Source of the DNA: Undibacterium sp.
GTDB taxonomy: Bacteria > Pseudomonadota > Gammaproteobacteria > Burkholderiales > Burkholderiaceae_D
Reading direction: 5' to 3'
DNA length: 64,000 nucleotides
Assembly (NCBI GenBank): GCA_030645915.1
Contig: JAUSNO010000006.1
Coordinates: forward strand, 1 to 64,000
Shown here: positions 8,804-18,761 of the stretch, one piece after another
Numbering within the stretch: the stretch's first letter is position 1
Layout of the letters: each line of letters begins with the position of its first letter
The notes under the pieces: model-generated
What the model was told of the DNA's origin: nothing
What the model saw: only the letters and a program-made list of their open reading frames with translations
Databases searched by the model: none
Made by a program: the position numbers and the translations under genes

Positions 8804-8984
8804 CCCATCGCGACTAATTAACTAGCCATGCTTGAGTGTCGGAAAATGGTATTAAAATTTTTCGTAAAAAATCATCCGTGTATGCCTGACCTTTTTTATG
8901 TGGTGACGTCTGTATTGGTGAGCGCAACCCCAGATCATCAAAGCCGCAGTTTTATTGCCCTCGACTATGGCGATAGGACGCAAG

Positions 8985-9275
8985 ATGCATGCAACACAAA
9001 CTTTCTACGCCAGGGTACTCCCACAGCAACGAGGTGTTCCGCCATTGATCCAAAACTGGCTGCTTGATTATGGTGCGGAGGAATTTGACGGAAACGGTGG
9101 AGTGGTTCGCTTTTTTTCTAACGAATGCATCCGCAAGATGGAACGAGATATCGGAAAGACTCCTTTGAAAAGAATGTCTGAGTACCTCCGCTGTCATCTG
9201 ATTCAAAGCAGCTTAGACGGTGCAGTCATCACGATTGGAAAACGTTTTGAAAATCAGCACATTCGACGGCATTAA
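8985..9275 (+). CDS. conserved hypothetical protein (96 aa)
   Basis: The ATG at 8985 is chosen, giving 96 residues with the patterns RGVPPLIQNWLLDYG, GGVVRFFS and a basic tail. I have seen similarly built small proteins in betaproteobacterial accessory regions (PPL..WL..YGEE..DG.G...FFS..). No function is known to me. There is no recognised catalytic motif, membrane segment or signal. It lies between the nuclease pseudogene and a lipoprotein on the same strand. Confidence 0.6.
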   Translation: MHATQTFYARVLPQQRGVPPLIQNWLLDYGAEEFDGNGGVVRFFSNECIRKMERDIGKTPLKRMSEYLRCHLIQSSLDGAVITIGKRFENQHIRRH

Positions 9276-9318
9276 AAAAAACGATCCCTTAAACATATTA
9301 AGAAAAAATGGAAAAAAC

Positions 9319-9654
9319 ATGAAAACAGTAAAAATATTGTCGCTCTCAGCAATGTTGATTATTTCTGGTTGCGCATCGATGACAAATGAAGAATTAAATG
9401 CTCTTTCGCGACAACTAGCTCAACAAAATAGCACTTACAATTATCAAACTCCTTATGTCGCACCGGTAACGCCCGTTAGACCAAATTTTAATTATCAACA
9501 TATGGATGGAACACCTGTTTACAATGCAAGCCAATGCGTAGGAACAATCGTGTTTGGTCAATGTGTGGGCACTATTACGCCTAGTTCAGGGCTGCAGAAA
9601 AAGTGTTATGGCATGGTCATTAACGGTGAGTGCAATGGTGCTCTTGGATATTGA
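9319..9654 (+). CDS. small lipoprotein with paired cysteines
   Basis: The start at 9319 gives a 111-residue protein with a lipoprotein signal: MKTVKILSLSAMLIISGC, lipobox ISGC, acylated Cys18. The mature part has a Gln/Tyr-rich linker. The C-terminal third holds repeated CVGTI units (QCVGTIVFGQCVGTI) and two further cysteines (KCYGMV, ECNGAL), which suggests two disulfides in the periplasm. The function is unknown. An upstream in-frame start (9220) would destroy the signal peptide and is rejected. Confidence 0.75.
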   Translation: MKTVKILSLSAMLIISGCASMTNEELNALSRQLAQQNSTYNYQTPYVAPVTPVRPNFNYQHMDGTPVYNASQCVGTIVFGQCVGTITPSSGLQKKCYGMVINGECNGALGY

Positions 9655-9805
9655 ACTAAATGTCGTTGCTTAAACTGGTAGCTGCGATCTCTAATCTCCA
9701 ACTACCTCCAATCCGGAAATCGATTTTTATTGAATGGGATGATCGATCAGCTAATCCTCATCAACTATTCCACCATCACCTACTCAGAAAAATAGACCTT
9801 CATCG

Positions 9806-12394
9806 ATGAAACAAATTTTGCTTAGATGTATTCGAATCGCGGCTTCAATCAGAGTTCTTTTCATACATATTTTGCCAACTCTTGCACGATATTCGGGTAA
9901 GGGGAAATTGACTCTTGTTTTTAGACATTACGTCTTGATGGATCGAGGTCAATATGCCCTGGCTCTCGACGTGGCGAACAAAGCATTGTCTTTAGCAGAA
10001 ACTAAATTGGATTACGAAAGTATGGTGTTTTTCTCCCTAAAATTGGGAGACACCTATCGAATTCTCGCGCAGTATGATAAAGCCTTACCACTTCTGCAGC
10101 GCGCATTGTTCATCAGTGAAAAAAACCTCGGGTCTGAACATCCTGAAACCGTTTTGGTACTACTCGATCTGGCCAGCATTTACAATAACCTTGGTCAGTA
10201 TGAAAAAGCGCTGCCACTTCAGCAGCGTGCATTGATCATCTATGAAAAAACCTTAAGCCCAAAGCACAAAAGTATCGCTTTGAGTCTGAACAATCTGGCG
10301 ATTACATATATTTATCTCGGTCAATATGACAAGGCGCTGCCACTTCAGCAACGTGCATTGATCATCTATGAAAAAGTATTCGGAATCGAAAAGCTAGGCA
10401 CCATTTCGATCCTGGCAAATCTGGCCAGCATATACGGTAAGCTCGCCCAATATGACAAGGCACTGTCTCTTGAACTACGTGTGTTAGTCATCTTTGAAAA
10501 ATTCTACGGTTCAGAACATCCCGAGATTGCTAGAATATTGGGCAATCTTGGCAATACCTACCATAATCTTACTCAATATGACAAGGCGCTACCACTTCAG
10601 CAACGCGCATTGATCATCTATGAAAAATTTCATTATTCAGCGCACCCTAATATTGCCAGGGCACTGGGCAACCTGGCCATCGCCTACAGCGATATAACAC
10701 AATATGACAAGGTGCTGCCACTTCAACTGCGCGCATTAGCCATCTATGAAAATACCCTCGGTCCAGAGCACCCGAGCACGGCTAATAGTCTGCGCAATCT
10801 CGCTATCACTCTCACTCACCTGGACCAACCTGAATTGGCGATTGCCTTTCTCAAGTCGGTAGTTAACGCCTACCAAAATCAGCGCGAACAGGCCTCCCGG
10901 ATCGACACGGCGTCGTTACAAAGCTACACAGAATCAGTGACTGACACGTATCAAGGCCTTGCAAACTTATTGATCGACCAAGGGTTACTGCCCGACGCAC
11001 AGTTGGTGTTGGACATGCTCAAGGAAAATGAACAATTCGAATTTATCCGGCGCAGCGCTAGTGCAGACCCGCGACTCACACGCATAGGCTACAACAGCAA
11101 CGAACAAATCTGGATGACCCGCTACCGGCAGATTGCCGATCGATTAGTTGCATTGGGAGTTGAACAGCAGGCACTGCAAAAACACGCCAAACTTGAATTA
11201 GGCATGGAGCAAAAGGAGCGCCAACAAACGCTAGCTTCAGACTTGCGCGTGGCACAATCCGCATTTGAGTCATTTTTAAAGGAAATGCAGGAGAGCTTCG
11301 TCCGTCAAGGGCCAGCTAAAATGGTTGAGGCTAACGCGACCAGCGTAGCTGCGTTAAGTGAATTGCAAAGCTTGCTAAAAGAAATTAGCAATGAGGTGGT
11401 GCTGCTGCAGTATTACATTACAGATGACAAAGTGGGTATGCTGCTGACCACACAAGGCGTACAACTGGCGCGTAGCACTAATGTGAGTGCGAAGGAGCTG
11501 AACCGCCAGATTGCCGATTTCCGCCGATTGCTGCGCGACCCAAAGTCAGATCCATTGAAGGCATCTCAAACGCTGTACCAGTTGCTGGTGGCGCCGGTGG
11601 CACAAGACCTGGAACAGAGAGGTGCCAAAACCGTGATGCTGTCGTTGGATGGCGCACTGCGTTACCTACCGTTTGGTGCGTTGCATGATGGCCAGCGCTA
11701 CCTGATGCAGCGTTGGAATTTGCCCATGTACACCAGCGTGATGAAAAATCGATTAAAAGATTCTTCAACGCCGAAATGGCAGGCGGCAGGTCTTGGCGTA
11801 ACGCAAGCACTGGGTGAATTCGCCGCACTACCAGCGGTGAAATCAGAAATGCGCAGCATCATCAAAACAATCGGCGATGGTGTACTGCCAGGCGAGGTCT
11901 ATCTTGATAAAACGTTTACCGCTCTGCGTTTGAAAGACGTGAGCCAGCGTCCTTTTCAACTGTTGCACATAGCTAGCCATTTTCGATTTAGCCCAGGCAC
12001 CGAAGTAAATTCTTTCTTGCTGCTGGGTGATGGTCAGCAGCTCACCTTAGGTGATATTCGCACGCAAAATTTTAGATTCGACAACGTGGATCTGCTCACG
12101 CTATCCGCTTGCGATACTGCGTTGGGTGGTGGCCGAGATGCACAGGGGCGCGAGATCGAAGGCTTTGGAGTAATAGCACAGCAACAAGGAGCCAAAGCCG
12201 TATTGGCTACGCTATGGCAAGTGGCAGACCAGAGTACAGCAACCTTAATGGCCGAGATGTATCGCCGCAGACAAGAACATCACCTGACCAAAATCGAAGC
12301 CCTGCGGCAGGCGCAACTGTCATTGCTGGCGCAAAAGAGATACGCGCACCCATTTTACTGGGCACCGTTTATTTTGATGGGGAATTGGAAGTGA
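9806..12394 (+). CDS. TPR-CHAT protein, caspase-like peptidase
   Basis: An 862-residue protein. Residues ~50-340 hold about seven 42-residue tetratricopeptide repeats of the kinesin-light-chain type (YDKALPLQQRALIIYEK recurring). A helical linker to ~500 precedes a C-terminal CHAT domain with the catalytic dyad His725 (HIASHF) and Cys769 (LSACDTALGGG), plus the GFGVIAQQQGAKAVLATLW signature. CHAT domains are clan CD cysteine peptidases related to caspases and separase; several act in bacterial immunity. The repeats probably sense a partner. The start is uncertain: ATG 9806 is the longest, and M45 (9938) begins the clear repeat region. No partner gene is adjacent; the ECF sigma pair is nearby on the other strand. 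Confidence 0.88.
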   Translation: MKQILLRCIRIAASIRVLFIHILPTLARYSGKGKLTLVFRHYVLMDRGQYALALDVANKALSLAETKLDYESMVFFSLKLGDTYRILAQYDKALPLLQRALFISEKNLGSEHPETVLVLLDLASIYNNLGQYEKALPLQQRALIIYEKTLSPKHKSIALSLNNLAITYIYLGQYDKALPLQQRALIIYEKVFGIEKLGTISILANLASIYGKLAQYDKALSLELRVLVIFEKFYGSEHPEIARILGNLGNTYHNLTQYDKALPLQQRALIIYEKFHYSAHPNIARALGNLAIAYSDITQYDKVLPLQLRALAIYENTLGPEHPSTANSLRNLAITLTHLDQPELAIAFLKSVVNAYQNQREQASRIDTASLQSYTESVTDTYQGLANLLIDQGLLPDAQLVLDMLKENEQFEFIRRSASADPRLTRIGYNSNEQIWMTRYRQIADRLVALGVEQQALQKHAKLELGMEQKERQQTLASDLRVAQSAFESFLKEMQESFVRQGPAKMVEANATSVAALSELQSLLKEISNEVVLLQYYITDDKVGMLLTTQGVQLARSTNVSAKELNRQIADFRRLLRDPKSDPLKASQTLYQLLVAPVAQDLEQRGAKTVMLSLDGALRYLPFGALHDGQRYLMQRWNLPMYTSVMKNRLKDSSTPKWQAAGLGVTQALGEFAALPAVKSEMRSIIKTIGDGVLPGEVYLDKTFTALRLKDVSQRPFQLLHIASHFRFSPGTEVNSFLLLGDGQQLTLGDIRTQNFRFDNVDLLTLSACDTALGGGRDAQGREIEGFGVIAQQQGAKAVLATLWQVADQSTATLMAEMYRRRQEHHLTKIEALRQAQLSLLAQKRYAHPFYWAPFILMGNWK

Positions 12395-12787
12395 TTTAAT
12401 TCAAAATCATGCAAAATGATGTGAGGAATTACCTTCTATTATAGTGGATCCAAAAATCCAGACAACAGTTTGAACTAGTGTCTGTCCAAGAAGGAGTTAT
12501 TGGAAAATGTTGACAGTCCCATTAAAAGAAAAAGAGAACCAAAGTCAGCGAATGTGCCGAATTTTGCTGATCGACTATACGCCAAGATTGTAGACGCGAT
12601 TCAAGCCTACGGAAGTGGCAGTTTTCAAGATATGCACAATGGGAGTTGCGTTTTCGACCACAAATTTCATGTGAATACTTCGATTTGCAGGCTTGAGTTT
12701 TTTATCCGCATTTCTTATCTGCAGCAATGCAACTAAAGAACTAGCATAAGTATTTGTTACAGACTCTAGTACTTAAGAATATTAAAA
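12395..12787. other. intergenic with weak 78-codon frame
   Basis: A TTG-started frame at 12500-12736 begins MENVDSPIKRKREPK and shares no motif with known families. A GGAG-like site precedes it (aaggagttattgg), so a small protein is possible but not supported further. The bases 12440-12490 resemble the end of an insertion sequence by impression only. The promoter of the HAD-PRTase/DprA operon should lie here. Confidence 0.3.
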
Positions 12788-14689
12788 ATGAACGAGCCAT
12801 TACCGAAGCTGAACCATATTCGGAAAATGGAGATGCTTAAAAAATTAAAAACACTTCCAACGAAGAACCGGTTAGATGTGTTGCAGCGTCTACTGGAAAA
12901 GAGAAGCCAACAGATAAGGGAATCACTAGCAAGCACAGATGTATTATATAAAATCGATTTACTGGAGAAAGTTAATATGTCACACGCTGGGGAAGTTGTT
13001 TTTAAATCAGATGAGCATGAGCTTTATAGATCCATAGGGGGCGACTCAAAATGGAAGACATTTGCATTGGTATTTAACTATCATCCTAAAAAAAAGAAAT
13101 TTCGGATTGGGTGGAATGGATCAAGATTTGCAGAAGATCATGAGCTTAAGAATTTCAATAAATTTTCCCCTGAAATTCTTGCTCACCTCGAGATCTTTTT
13201 GAGAAATCATTATTTTGATGGTGCAATTGAATTTGATTCTGCAGTCTTGGAGATGGATTGGATTGAACAACTCGAAGCAACTCGGATCACAAAGGAACTA
13301 GCCACCCCGTCTAAAACGATCGAGGATGCCAAACGTAAACAGCGACAGCCAGAAATTGCCCATCAAAAGGCGCAAGAGGCCCAAACTCTCAATGAATCGA
13401 GACAATTTGATCTCTTAATTTTTGATTTGGACGACACTATGCTAGCCACCGGACATCTTGATGCATTCCGGGGAAAAGAGTTTATTGGCCCTCAAAATGT
13501 AAGATACAAAGCTGATCTTGCCATATACGCTCGATCGCTGGAATGTCTCGTCTCGGAAGAACTTTTGTTATCACTTCAAAGCGACTTTCCCAGTATGGCT
13601 TTAAGTATCTTCACAAGAGCGCCAAGGGACTACGCTTCAATCCTGCTTGAAACCCGATTTCCACGGGTCAAATGGGACAGCATCGTGGCTTTCGAAGACG
13701 TTGCTCATACTAAGCCCCACCCGGACGGGATATATTTGGCAGCAAGAGAGGCAAATGTTAAATGTACAAACCGCGTTGCCCTTGTGGGTGACGGGAAGGT
13801 GGACATACTCGCAGCCTATCAAGCGGGTATCACGGCCGTGCTTTTAAATGCTGGATGGACCCACTATTGGTCAAGCAAAAGAGATCCGATTCGAACCGAT
13901 CATTATAAGACCCTTCAATTAATGCCTGACGCGATATTACCGACAGCAAATGACCTAATCAGACTTGTGACCAACCCCCTATCATTATTGCCGAGTTTGG
14001 AGACCTGGAATGTAAACCCGGAATTTGCTCAGTTGCTCGGATCAATGCGCATCGACAAGCACAAACATTTCAACAACCTTGTTGAGGAAGAGCATCCAAG
14101 CTGGATCGAAATACATGCAATGGGACGCTATTTCCCTAAATTATCCTCATCGAGTCAATATGACTTTACCCAACGCGAACAACTCCACCTTTTAAATAAG
14201 GTGATCCTGGATGCCAAAGGTGGAATTGCATATCCGGAGTCATGGGCTAAATGCTGCGCGAATTTCATCAACAAATACGCCAACGACATTCTTCGAAATA
14301 ATAAATCATTGATGGTGTGTTCCATTCCATCGAGCCCAGAGTCGGTCAAGCGCCTAGGTAGTAACCGGCTGACAGCTCTATTCAAAGCAATCGAGATTCA
14401 GTTGAACGGACAATGCAATGTAATTTTCAGTTGCGAGACACTAAGGTACAAGCCAGGTGCGAGCTCAAATAAAACCCTTGAACGTGATGCTCGCTTTGTC
14501 AACGTGAGGGATAATATGTTCGTAGCCGACATATCGAATGTCCGAGGTATGGCGATATTGGTCATTGACGACGTTTCAACATCAGGTGCGACTTTTTTTT
14601 ACGCAAATCGATATCTCATGCAAGCAGGTGCACGCAGTGTTCGCTGCCTCGCTTTAACTCAAACCATTTCCTCACTCCATGATCACTGA
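12788..14689 (+). CDS. HAD phosphatase-phosphoribosyltransferase fusion (ShosT-like)
   Basis: A 633-residue multidomain protein. Residues 1-200 are a helical, charged N-terminal region ending in a Gln/Ala-rich linker. A HAD hydrolase follows with all motifs: DLDDT (213-217), IFTRAP, KPHPDG and GDGKVDILAA. The C-terminus is a type I phosphoribosyltransferase with the PRPP-binding loop VIDDVSTSGAT (592-602). It overlaps the following dprA-like gene by 11 bp. As I recall, the anti-phage toxin-antitoxin ShosTA pairs a phosphoribosyltransferase toxin with a DprA-like antitoxin, and this looks like such a pair with an added HAD domain. Nucleotide or PRPP chemistry is inference from the domains. Confidence 0.85.
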   Translation: MNEPLPKLNHIRKMEMLKKLKTLPTKNRLDVLQRLLEKRSQQIRESLASTDVLYKIDLLEKVNMSHAGEVVFKSDEHELYRSIGGDSKWKTFALVFNYHPKKKKFRIGWNGSRFAEDHELKNFNKFSPEILAHLEIFLRNHYFDGAIEFDSAVLEMDWIEQLEATRITKELATPSKTIEDAKRKQRQPEIAHQKAQEAQTLNESRQFDLLIFDLDDTMLATGHLDAFRGKEFIGPQNVRYKADLAIYARSLECLVSEELLLSLQSDFPSMALSIFTRAPRDYASILLETRFPRVKWDSIVAFEDVAHTKPHPDGIYLAAREANVKCTNRVALVGDGKVDILAAYQAGITAVLLNAGWTHYWSSKRDPIRTDHYKTLQLMPDAILPTANDLIRLVTNPLSLLPSLETWNVNPEFAQLLGSMRIDKHKHFNNLVEEEHPSWIEIHAMGRYFPKLSSSSQYDFTQREQLHLLNKVILDAKGGIAYPESWAKCCANFINKYANDILRNNKSLMVCSIPSSPESVKRLGSNRLTALFKAIEIQLNGQCNVIFSCETLRYKPGASSNKTLERDARFVNVRDNMFVADISNVRGMAILVIDDVSTSGATFFYANRYLMQAGARSVRCLALTQTISSLHDH

Positions 14690-15623
14690 TACCAACAAAA
14701 AACTGCTGACACTGCGAAAGCTTGATCAGGTTGGCCCTGCCACCCTGCGAAAAATCATCGCGGACCCCAGCTTTGAGAGCGAGTCGATACCTCAATTGGC
14801 TTTGCGGCATGACAAGGTAGCAAAGGCTCTGATCAAAGATGGTGCGTTGGCAGAAGCAATAGCGGCCGCAGAAACGGCCATTGCCAATCTAAAATCATTA
14901 GGAGCCATGCTTTTGTCGGAACAGGATGACCAATACCCCCAGCTTTTACGTTGTGCGCCTGAGCATCCTTTTTTTCTTGCATACTTGGGAAATATTCCCC
15001 AAACACAAAAAGCATTAACTATTATTGGTACAAGGCAACCAACCGCTCACGGATCGGTCATTGCAGAGCGTGTTACAACATACTTTTCTGAGAACGGTTG
15101 GAGCATCATCAGCGGGTTGGCCTTAGGATGCGACGCAATTGCACACAGGGTCGCTCTAGATTGCGGTGCTCACACTGTGGCTGTGTTAGCCCACGGCTTA
15201 CATACTATTGCACCCAAGTCGAATGATAGTCTGGCACAACGCATATTGGCCAATGGTGGAGCTTTAATCACTGAATTTGTCTTCGGTGAAGATCCAATTC
15301 CACGAAATTTCGCCACTCGCGACAAAACTCAAGCAGGCATGTCACGTGGGGTAGTCATGATCCAATCCGATTTGATAGGTGGAAGCTTACATGCCTCAAG
15401 GGCATCACTTGGTTACGGACGGATATTGGCAGTTCCAGCGGTCACAGAGAGAGACTTGGTAAACCAAGAGCCAAAAATAGCAGCCAACAGAATCCTCGTC
15501 GGTGGTTCTGAAACACAGAAGCTCGAATTGTTAAAATGCAAGCCCCAAGAATTAAAAAGGGTGTTTGGAATTCGGAGCAAAGCTGACTATGAGTTGCTAG
15601 AGCAATTACTTATCCAGAACTAA
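14679..15623 (+). CDS. DprA-like Rossmann protein (ShosA-like)
   Basis: The 314-residue protein has the DprA/Smf core: IIGTRQPTAHG (nucleotide-binding loop), WSIISGLALGCDAIAHRVAL, and MSRGVVMIQSDLIGGSLHAS with GYGRILAVPA. Standard DprA loads RecA on single-stranded DNA during transformation. Here the short length, the lack of a clear C-terminal winged helix and the tight overlap with the HAD-PRTase gene argue for a dedicated partner. In ShosTA-type modules the DprA-like protein neutralises the toxin. The start at 14679 (ATGATC) lies inside the previous gene, so translation is coupled. Confidence 0.88.
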   Translation: MITDTNKKLLTLRKLDQVGPATLRKIIADPSFESESIPQLALRHDKVAKALIKDGALAEAIAAAETAIANLKSLGAMLLSEQDDQYPQLLRCAPEHPFFLAYLGNIPQTQKALTIIGTRQPTAHGSVIAERVTTYFSENGWSIISGLALGCDAIAHRVALDCGAHTVAVLAHGLHTIAPKSNDSLAQRILANGGALITEFVFGEDPIPRNFATRDKTQAGMSRGVVMIQSDLIGGSLHASRASLGYGRILAVPAVTERDLVNQEPKIAANRILVGGSETQKLELLKCKPQELKRVFGIRSKADYELLEQLLIQN

Positions 15624-15911
15624 GCCATCCCTCCCGCGATATCACAACTGGTGCACTTTTGGAGACTTGTTCCGCCGGTTATCCTTACTTAATCGTTTAG
15701 CCACATGGACAGGAGTCTTGTTTCGCCCGGAACGAAGTACGATGAAAGACGTGACACACAAGGCGCGGGACTTATGTTATTGCTGATGTTGAATTTTAGG
15801 GATCATGCCATTCGCCAATAGTTGGCGAATGCCTGAAAAATCTTGATTGGCGACTGTATTGTTTGAAATAATAAAAAAATAAATGCGGAGAAAATTTTTA
15901 ACATGATGAGA

Positions 15912-17837
15912 TTATTTTCCACACACAGCATTGTGATGATGCGATTTAGAATTTTCTAAGAATGCATCTTTCCGATCAAAATTTTTTCTGTCAGGAGACG
16001 CATTTCTAGCATTTTCCATACTGATCTTCTGATCGCGCACTAGCTGAAACAAAGCAGTATTCATGGAATGGCACCCCTGATTTGATTGACCGTCTGTGCT
16101 CTCCATTAATCCTCGAATACCAGCCATATTGCCCGATCCGACCATTCGCACCACTTCAGGGTTCGATGTCAAACATTCGGTAGCCAAATAAAATCGATCA
16201 CCTTGCAATGATGGTAGCAATGCCTGACACAGCACGCCTTGTAGAACATTCGCCAACATCTGTGTTTTTGATTCGTCGTGGCCTAACAATCGCAGCAACT
16301 TTTGCAGGCCAAACTCAGTCGAAAGTGCGTTTAAGGAAGCAAATACCAAGCTGCCAGATTCGGCTAACGAGAGCGCTGCTTGTGCACTCTGCGCATCGCG
16401 GATGTCGCCGATGACAATGACGTCTGAGTCAATACATATGGCATCCATAGCGCCAACATAGTAGCTTTCTACATCTCCATCAAATCCGACTTCGCGTTCT
16501 GAAATCATGCATTTACGCTTTGGTATCAATGTTTCTACCGGTTCTTCCAGCGTAATAATATTGCCAGAGCGTGTCTTGTTAATTTGATCGAGCATAGACG
16601 CGATGGTGGTTGATTTTCCGTGGCCTGCGCCACCAATAATTAACACCAGACCACTTTTTAGATTAATGAAATCTTGTTCACATTGACGCAATCCCAGTTG
16701 GCTCAATTCCAAGGGGTCTTTGGGGAGTGCGCGGATCACGCAACCCAAGCGCTTTTTGCCCTGAAATGTAAAGCAGTTGGCGCGGATGCTCGCTGTATTC
16801 AAATCAATTGAACGATCAAAGGCATTGTCTTGAATATGTTCAAGCCAATTCGGTTCGATGGCTTGAAAAAACTCCTCGATCTTTTCTTTGGTAATTAGCG
16901 CATCTGATACTGCCACCAAGCCCGCTGGTAGACGCAACATCATCGGGCTATCTTGACGAATATAAACATCACTGAAAACCAAGCGCGAATTTATTAAATG
17001 GATGACTTGTTCAATCAACGTGCCGAATGCAGGATGATTTTCATTTTCGATAGGCGTCAAGGTATGGATTTGAGAAAGCACATGACGATCAATCATTTTT
17101 TGACCAATCCACGCTTGATAATCTCTGTTAATTGCATCTCCGGCGCCAGCGCCTTTAGGGGCACCTGGCAGCATCAAACGTTCACCATACTCGCGCAGCC
17201 AATTCAACAGTGCCTTACGCCCATGCGGACAAGGCCCGAAATCACTCTCTATACAATCAGCCAAATCTTCAAGGCGCTTCGTTTCAGATCTGGAGCGCAA
17301 ATTTGTATGAAATGTTTCAAGGTCAACGAGAGGAAATTCTTCATCACTCGGCAAGAGGTACATTCCTTCATCCTGCTGTGGCGCCCGGGCTTCAAATTTG
17401 AAGCTTTCTTGATCGCCAGTGAATGTCTCGCTATATTTTTCAAGTTGCGCTTTTCTCAAAAGTATGTCATCAATCATTAACCTGAAGCGAACCATTAGTT
17501 CACGATCAGGTCTCAATTGCCAAGTGATGTCGTCCAAAAAAGTTTTAGCGCCATTCCGTCCATCAATTTCCGGATGAGAATGTTCAAGTGCCCCTTTATA
17601 TTCTTCCGGGCTTAAGCCACTTTGATGAACAAATGATTTTGCCGTTTCATTTCCAAGGCTCGCGCCTTCCATCTCTTCAAGCATAAGTTGCCGGATCAAA
17701 TGCTTGTCTTTCACATTTTCAAGAACGATTTGGGAAAACTTATCTGTTGCTTCCTCCAATCCAATTTCTTCAATGAGCGCCTGTACTTTAGTTTTTGTAT
17801 TTTTGCGAAACATACTGAACAGTTTCTCCCATAGCAA
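15912..17837 (-). CDS. orphan PilT/GspE-like secretion ATPase
   Basis: The C-terminal half is a type II/IV secretion ATPase: a PilT-like N-domain (FSDVYIRQDSPMMLRLP), Walker A GGAGHGKST at residues 402-410, the Asp/Glu box NIITLEEPVE, and the DIRDAQSAQAALSLAESGSLVFASL segment. The usual His-box TLHT reads SLNA, so the conserved His is missing. Residues 1-260 are unlike PilT or PilB and are mostly helical. The frame opens with TTG at 17837; ATG at 17813 (MFRKNTK) may be the true start. No pilus genes are adjacent. It might power a pilus elsewhere or be a divergent, repurposed ATPase. Confidence 0.8.
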   Translation of the reverse strand: MLWEKLFSMFRKNTKTKVQALIEEIGLEEATDKFSQIVLENVKDKHLIRQLMLEEMEGASLGNETAKSFVHQSGLSPEEYKGALEHSHPEIDGRNGAKTFLDDITWQLRPDRELMVRFRLMIDDILLRKAQLEKYSETFTGDQESFKFEARAPQQDEGMYLLPSDEEFPLVDLETFHTNLRSRSETKRLEDLADCIESDFGPCPHGRKALLNWLREYGERLMLPGAPKGAGAGDAINRDYQAWIGQKMIDRHVLSQIHTLTPIENENHPAFGTLIEQVIHLINSRLVFSDVYIRQDSPMMLRLPAGLVAVSDALITKEKIEEFFQAIEPNWLEHIQDNAFDRSIDLNTASIRANCFTFQGKKRLGCVIRALPKDPLELSQLGLRQCEQDFINLKSGLVLIIGGAGHGKSTTIASMLDQINKTRSGNIITLEEPVETLIPKRKCMISEREVGFDGDVESYYVGAMDAICIDSDVIVIGDIRDAQSAQAALSLAESGSLVFASLNALSTEFGLQKLLRLLGHDESKTQMLANVLQGVLCQALLPSLQGDRFYLATECLTSNPEVVRMVGSGNMAGIRGLMESTDGQSNQGCHSMNTALFQLVRDQKISMENARNASPDRKNFDRKDAFLENSKSHHHNAVCGK

Positions 17838-18000
17838 TATTTAACTTATTAGGTTTAATTGCCATAACTGGCACTTACAGGATGAGACGAATACAACGTG
17901 AAAAGGTCAGGATAAATTCCCAAAAAATTGCTTAAATTTAAAATAAAGGAATTTGAGAGAGTGAAATCTGCATGCTGTTATCCTTCAAAAGTGAAGCATA

Positions 18001-18275
18001 GTTGTTTGATCAGCGGGGTGAAGAAGCCAAATGGTCGGCCAACTTGATGAAGACCACGGACTTACTTAACAGAGATTTAAGGGGGAATTCATTCGGCATT
18101 GCTTCTTGTGGCATGCAGAAGCGCTGGAACATGCGTGCAGAGAAGAGGACACTGAAATATACGTCCCGCTGGGATGAAACGCCGTTGGCATTGGCAAAGT
18201 TGGGGGCAGTCGTTTCTAATTGATTCATTAACAAAGATGCTATTCAATCAGAAACCGGAATTTCAAGTAATAAAA
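18001..18275 (+). pseudogene. copied 3' fragment of umuC
   Basis: Translation from 18002 gives GEEAKWSANLMKTTDLLNRD and then SCGMQKRWNMRAEKR, a close but diverged copy of the UmuC C-terminus encoded at about 5135-5332. Similarity continues past the stop codon into the non-coding bases (cattaac.aagat, cagaaacc), so this is a DNA duplication rather than a separate gene. No polymerase domain is present. It may mark the junction of a past insertion next to the PilT-like gene. Confidence 0.85.
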
Positions 18276-18761
18276 AAGCTTGATCATCGGAAGCTGAGTC
18301 GTCTTAAAAGTAAATTCGGGTTCGGTTTTAAAAATCACCATTTACTAACATTGTTGGTGCCCGCCTAGTTGATTAATTTCATGCTATTGAAAAAATTAAA
18401 TGCGGAAAAATGCGTTATTACTCGGGTTTAAAATGGATGCCTAGAAAGTTTGCAGTCAAGGAATCCCACGTCGATGCTGGCTCTCAGCGCTGTTGAGTGA
18501 AGTTATCCACATCTCTATCAACAGAAAGCTTGGATAAGTTTTTTGCGAGGGAGTGGCGTATTTATTTCTCTCACTTGGTGAATCTGCCAGTATCTAAGCC
18601 AGATTTTTTTTGCATTGAAATTTCTTTAAAAACTTTATTCTTGCCGAACGGCAGATGAGAACCCAGGATTGGATTAAACTCAACGCATCATAAGCAATCT
18701 TCCCCGTACTAGATAGTGCATGCAATCAAATTGCTGCACTTCAATCCATACCTTATTCCAC

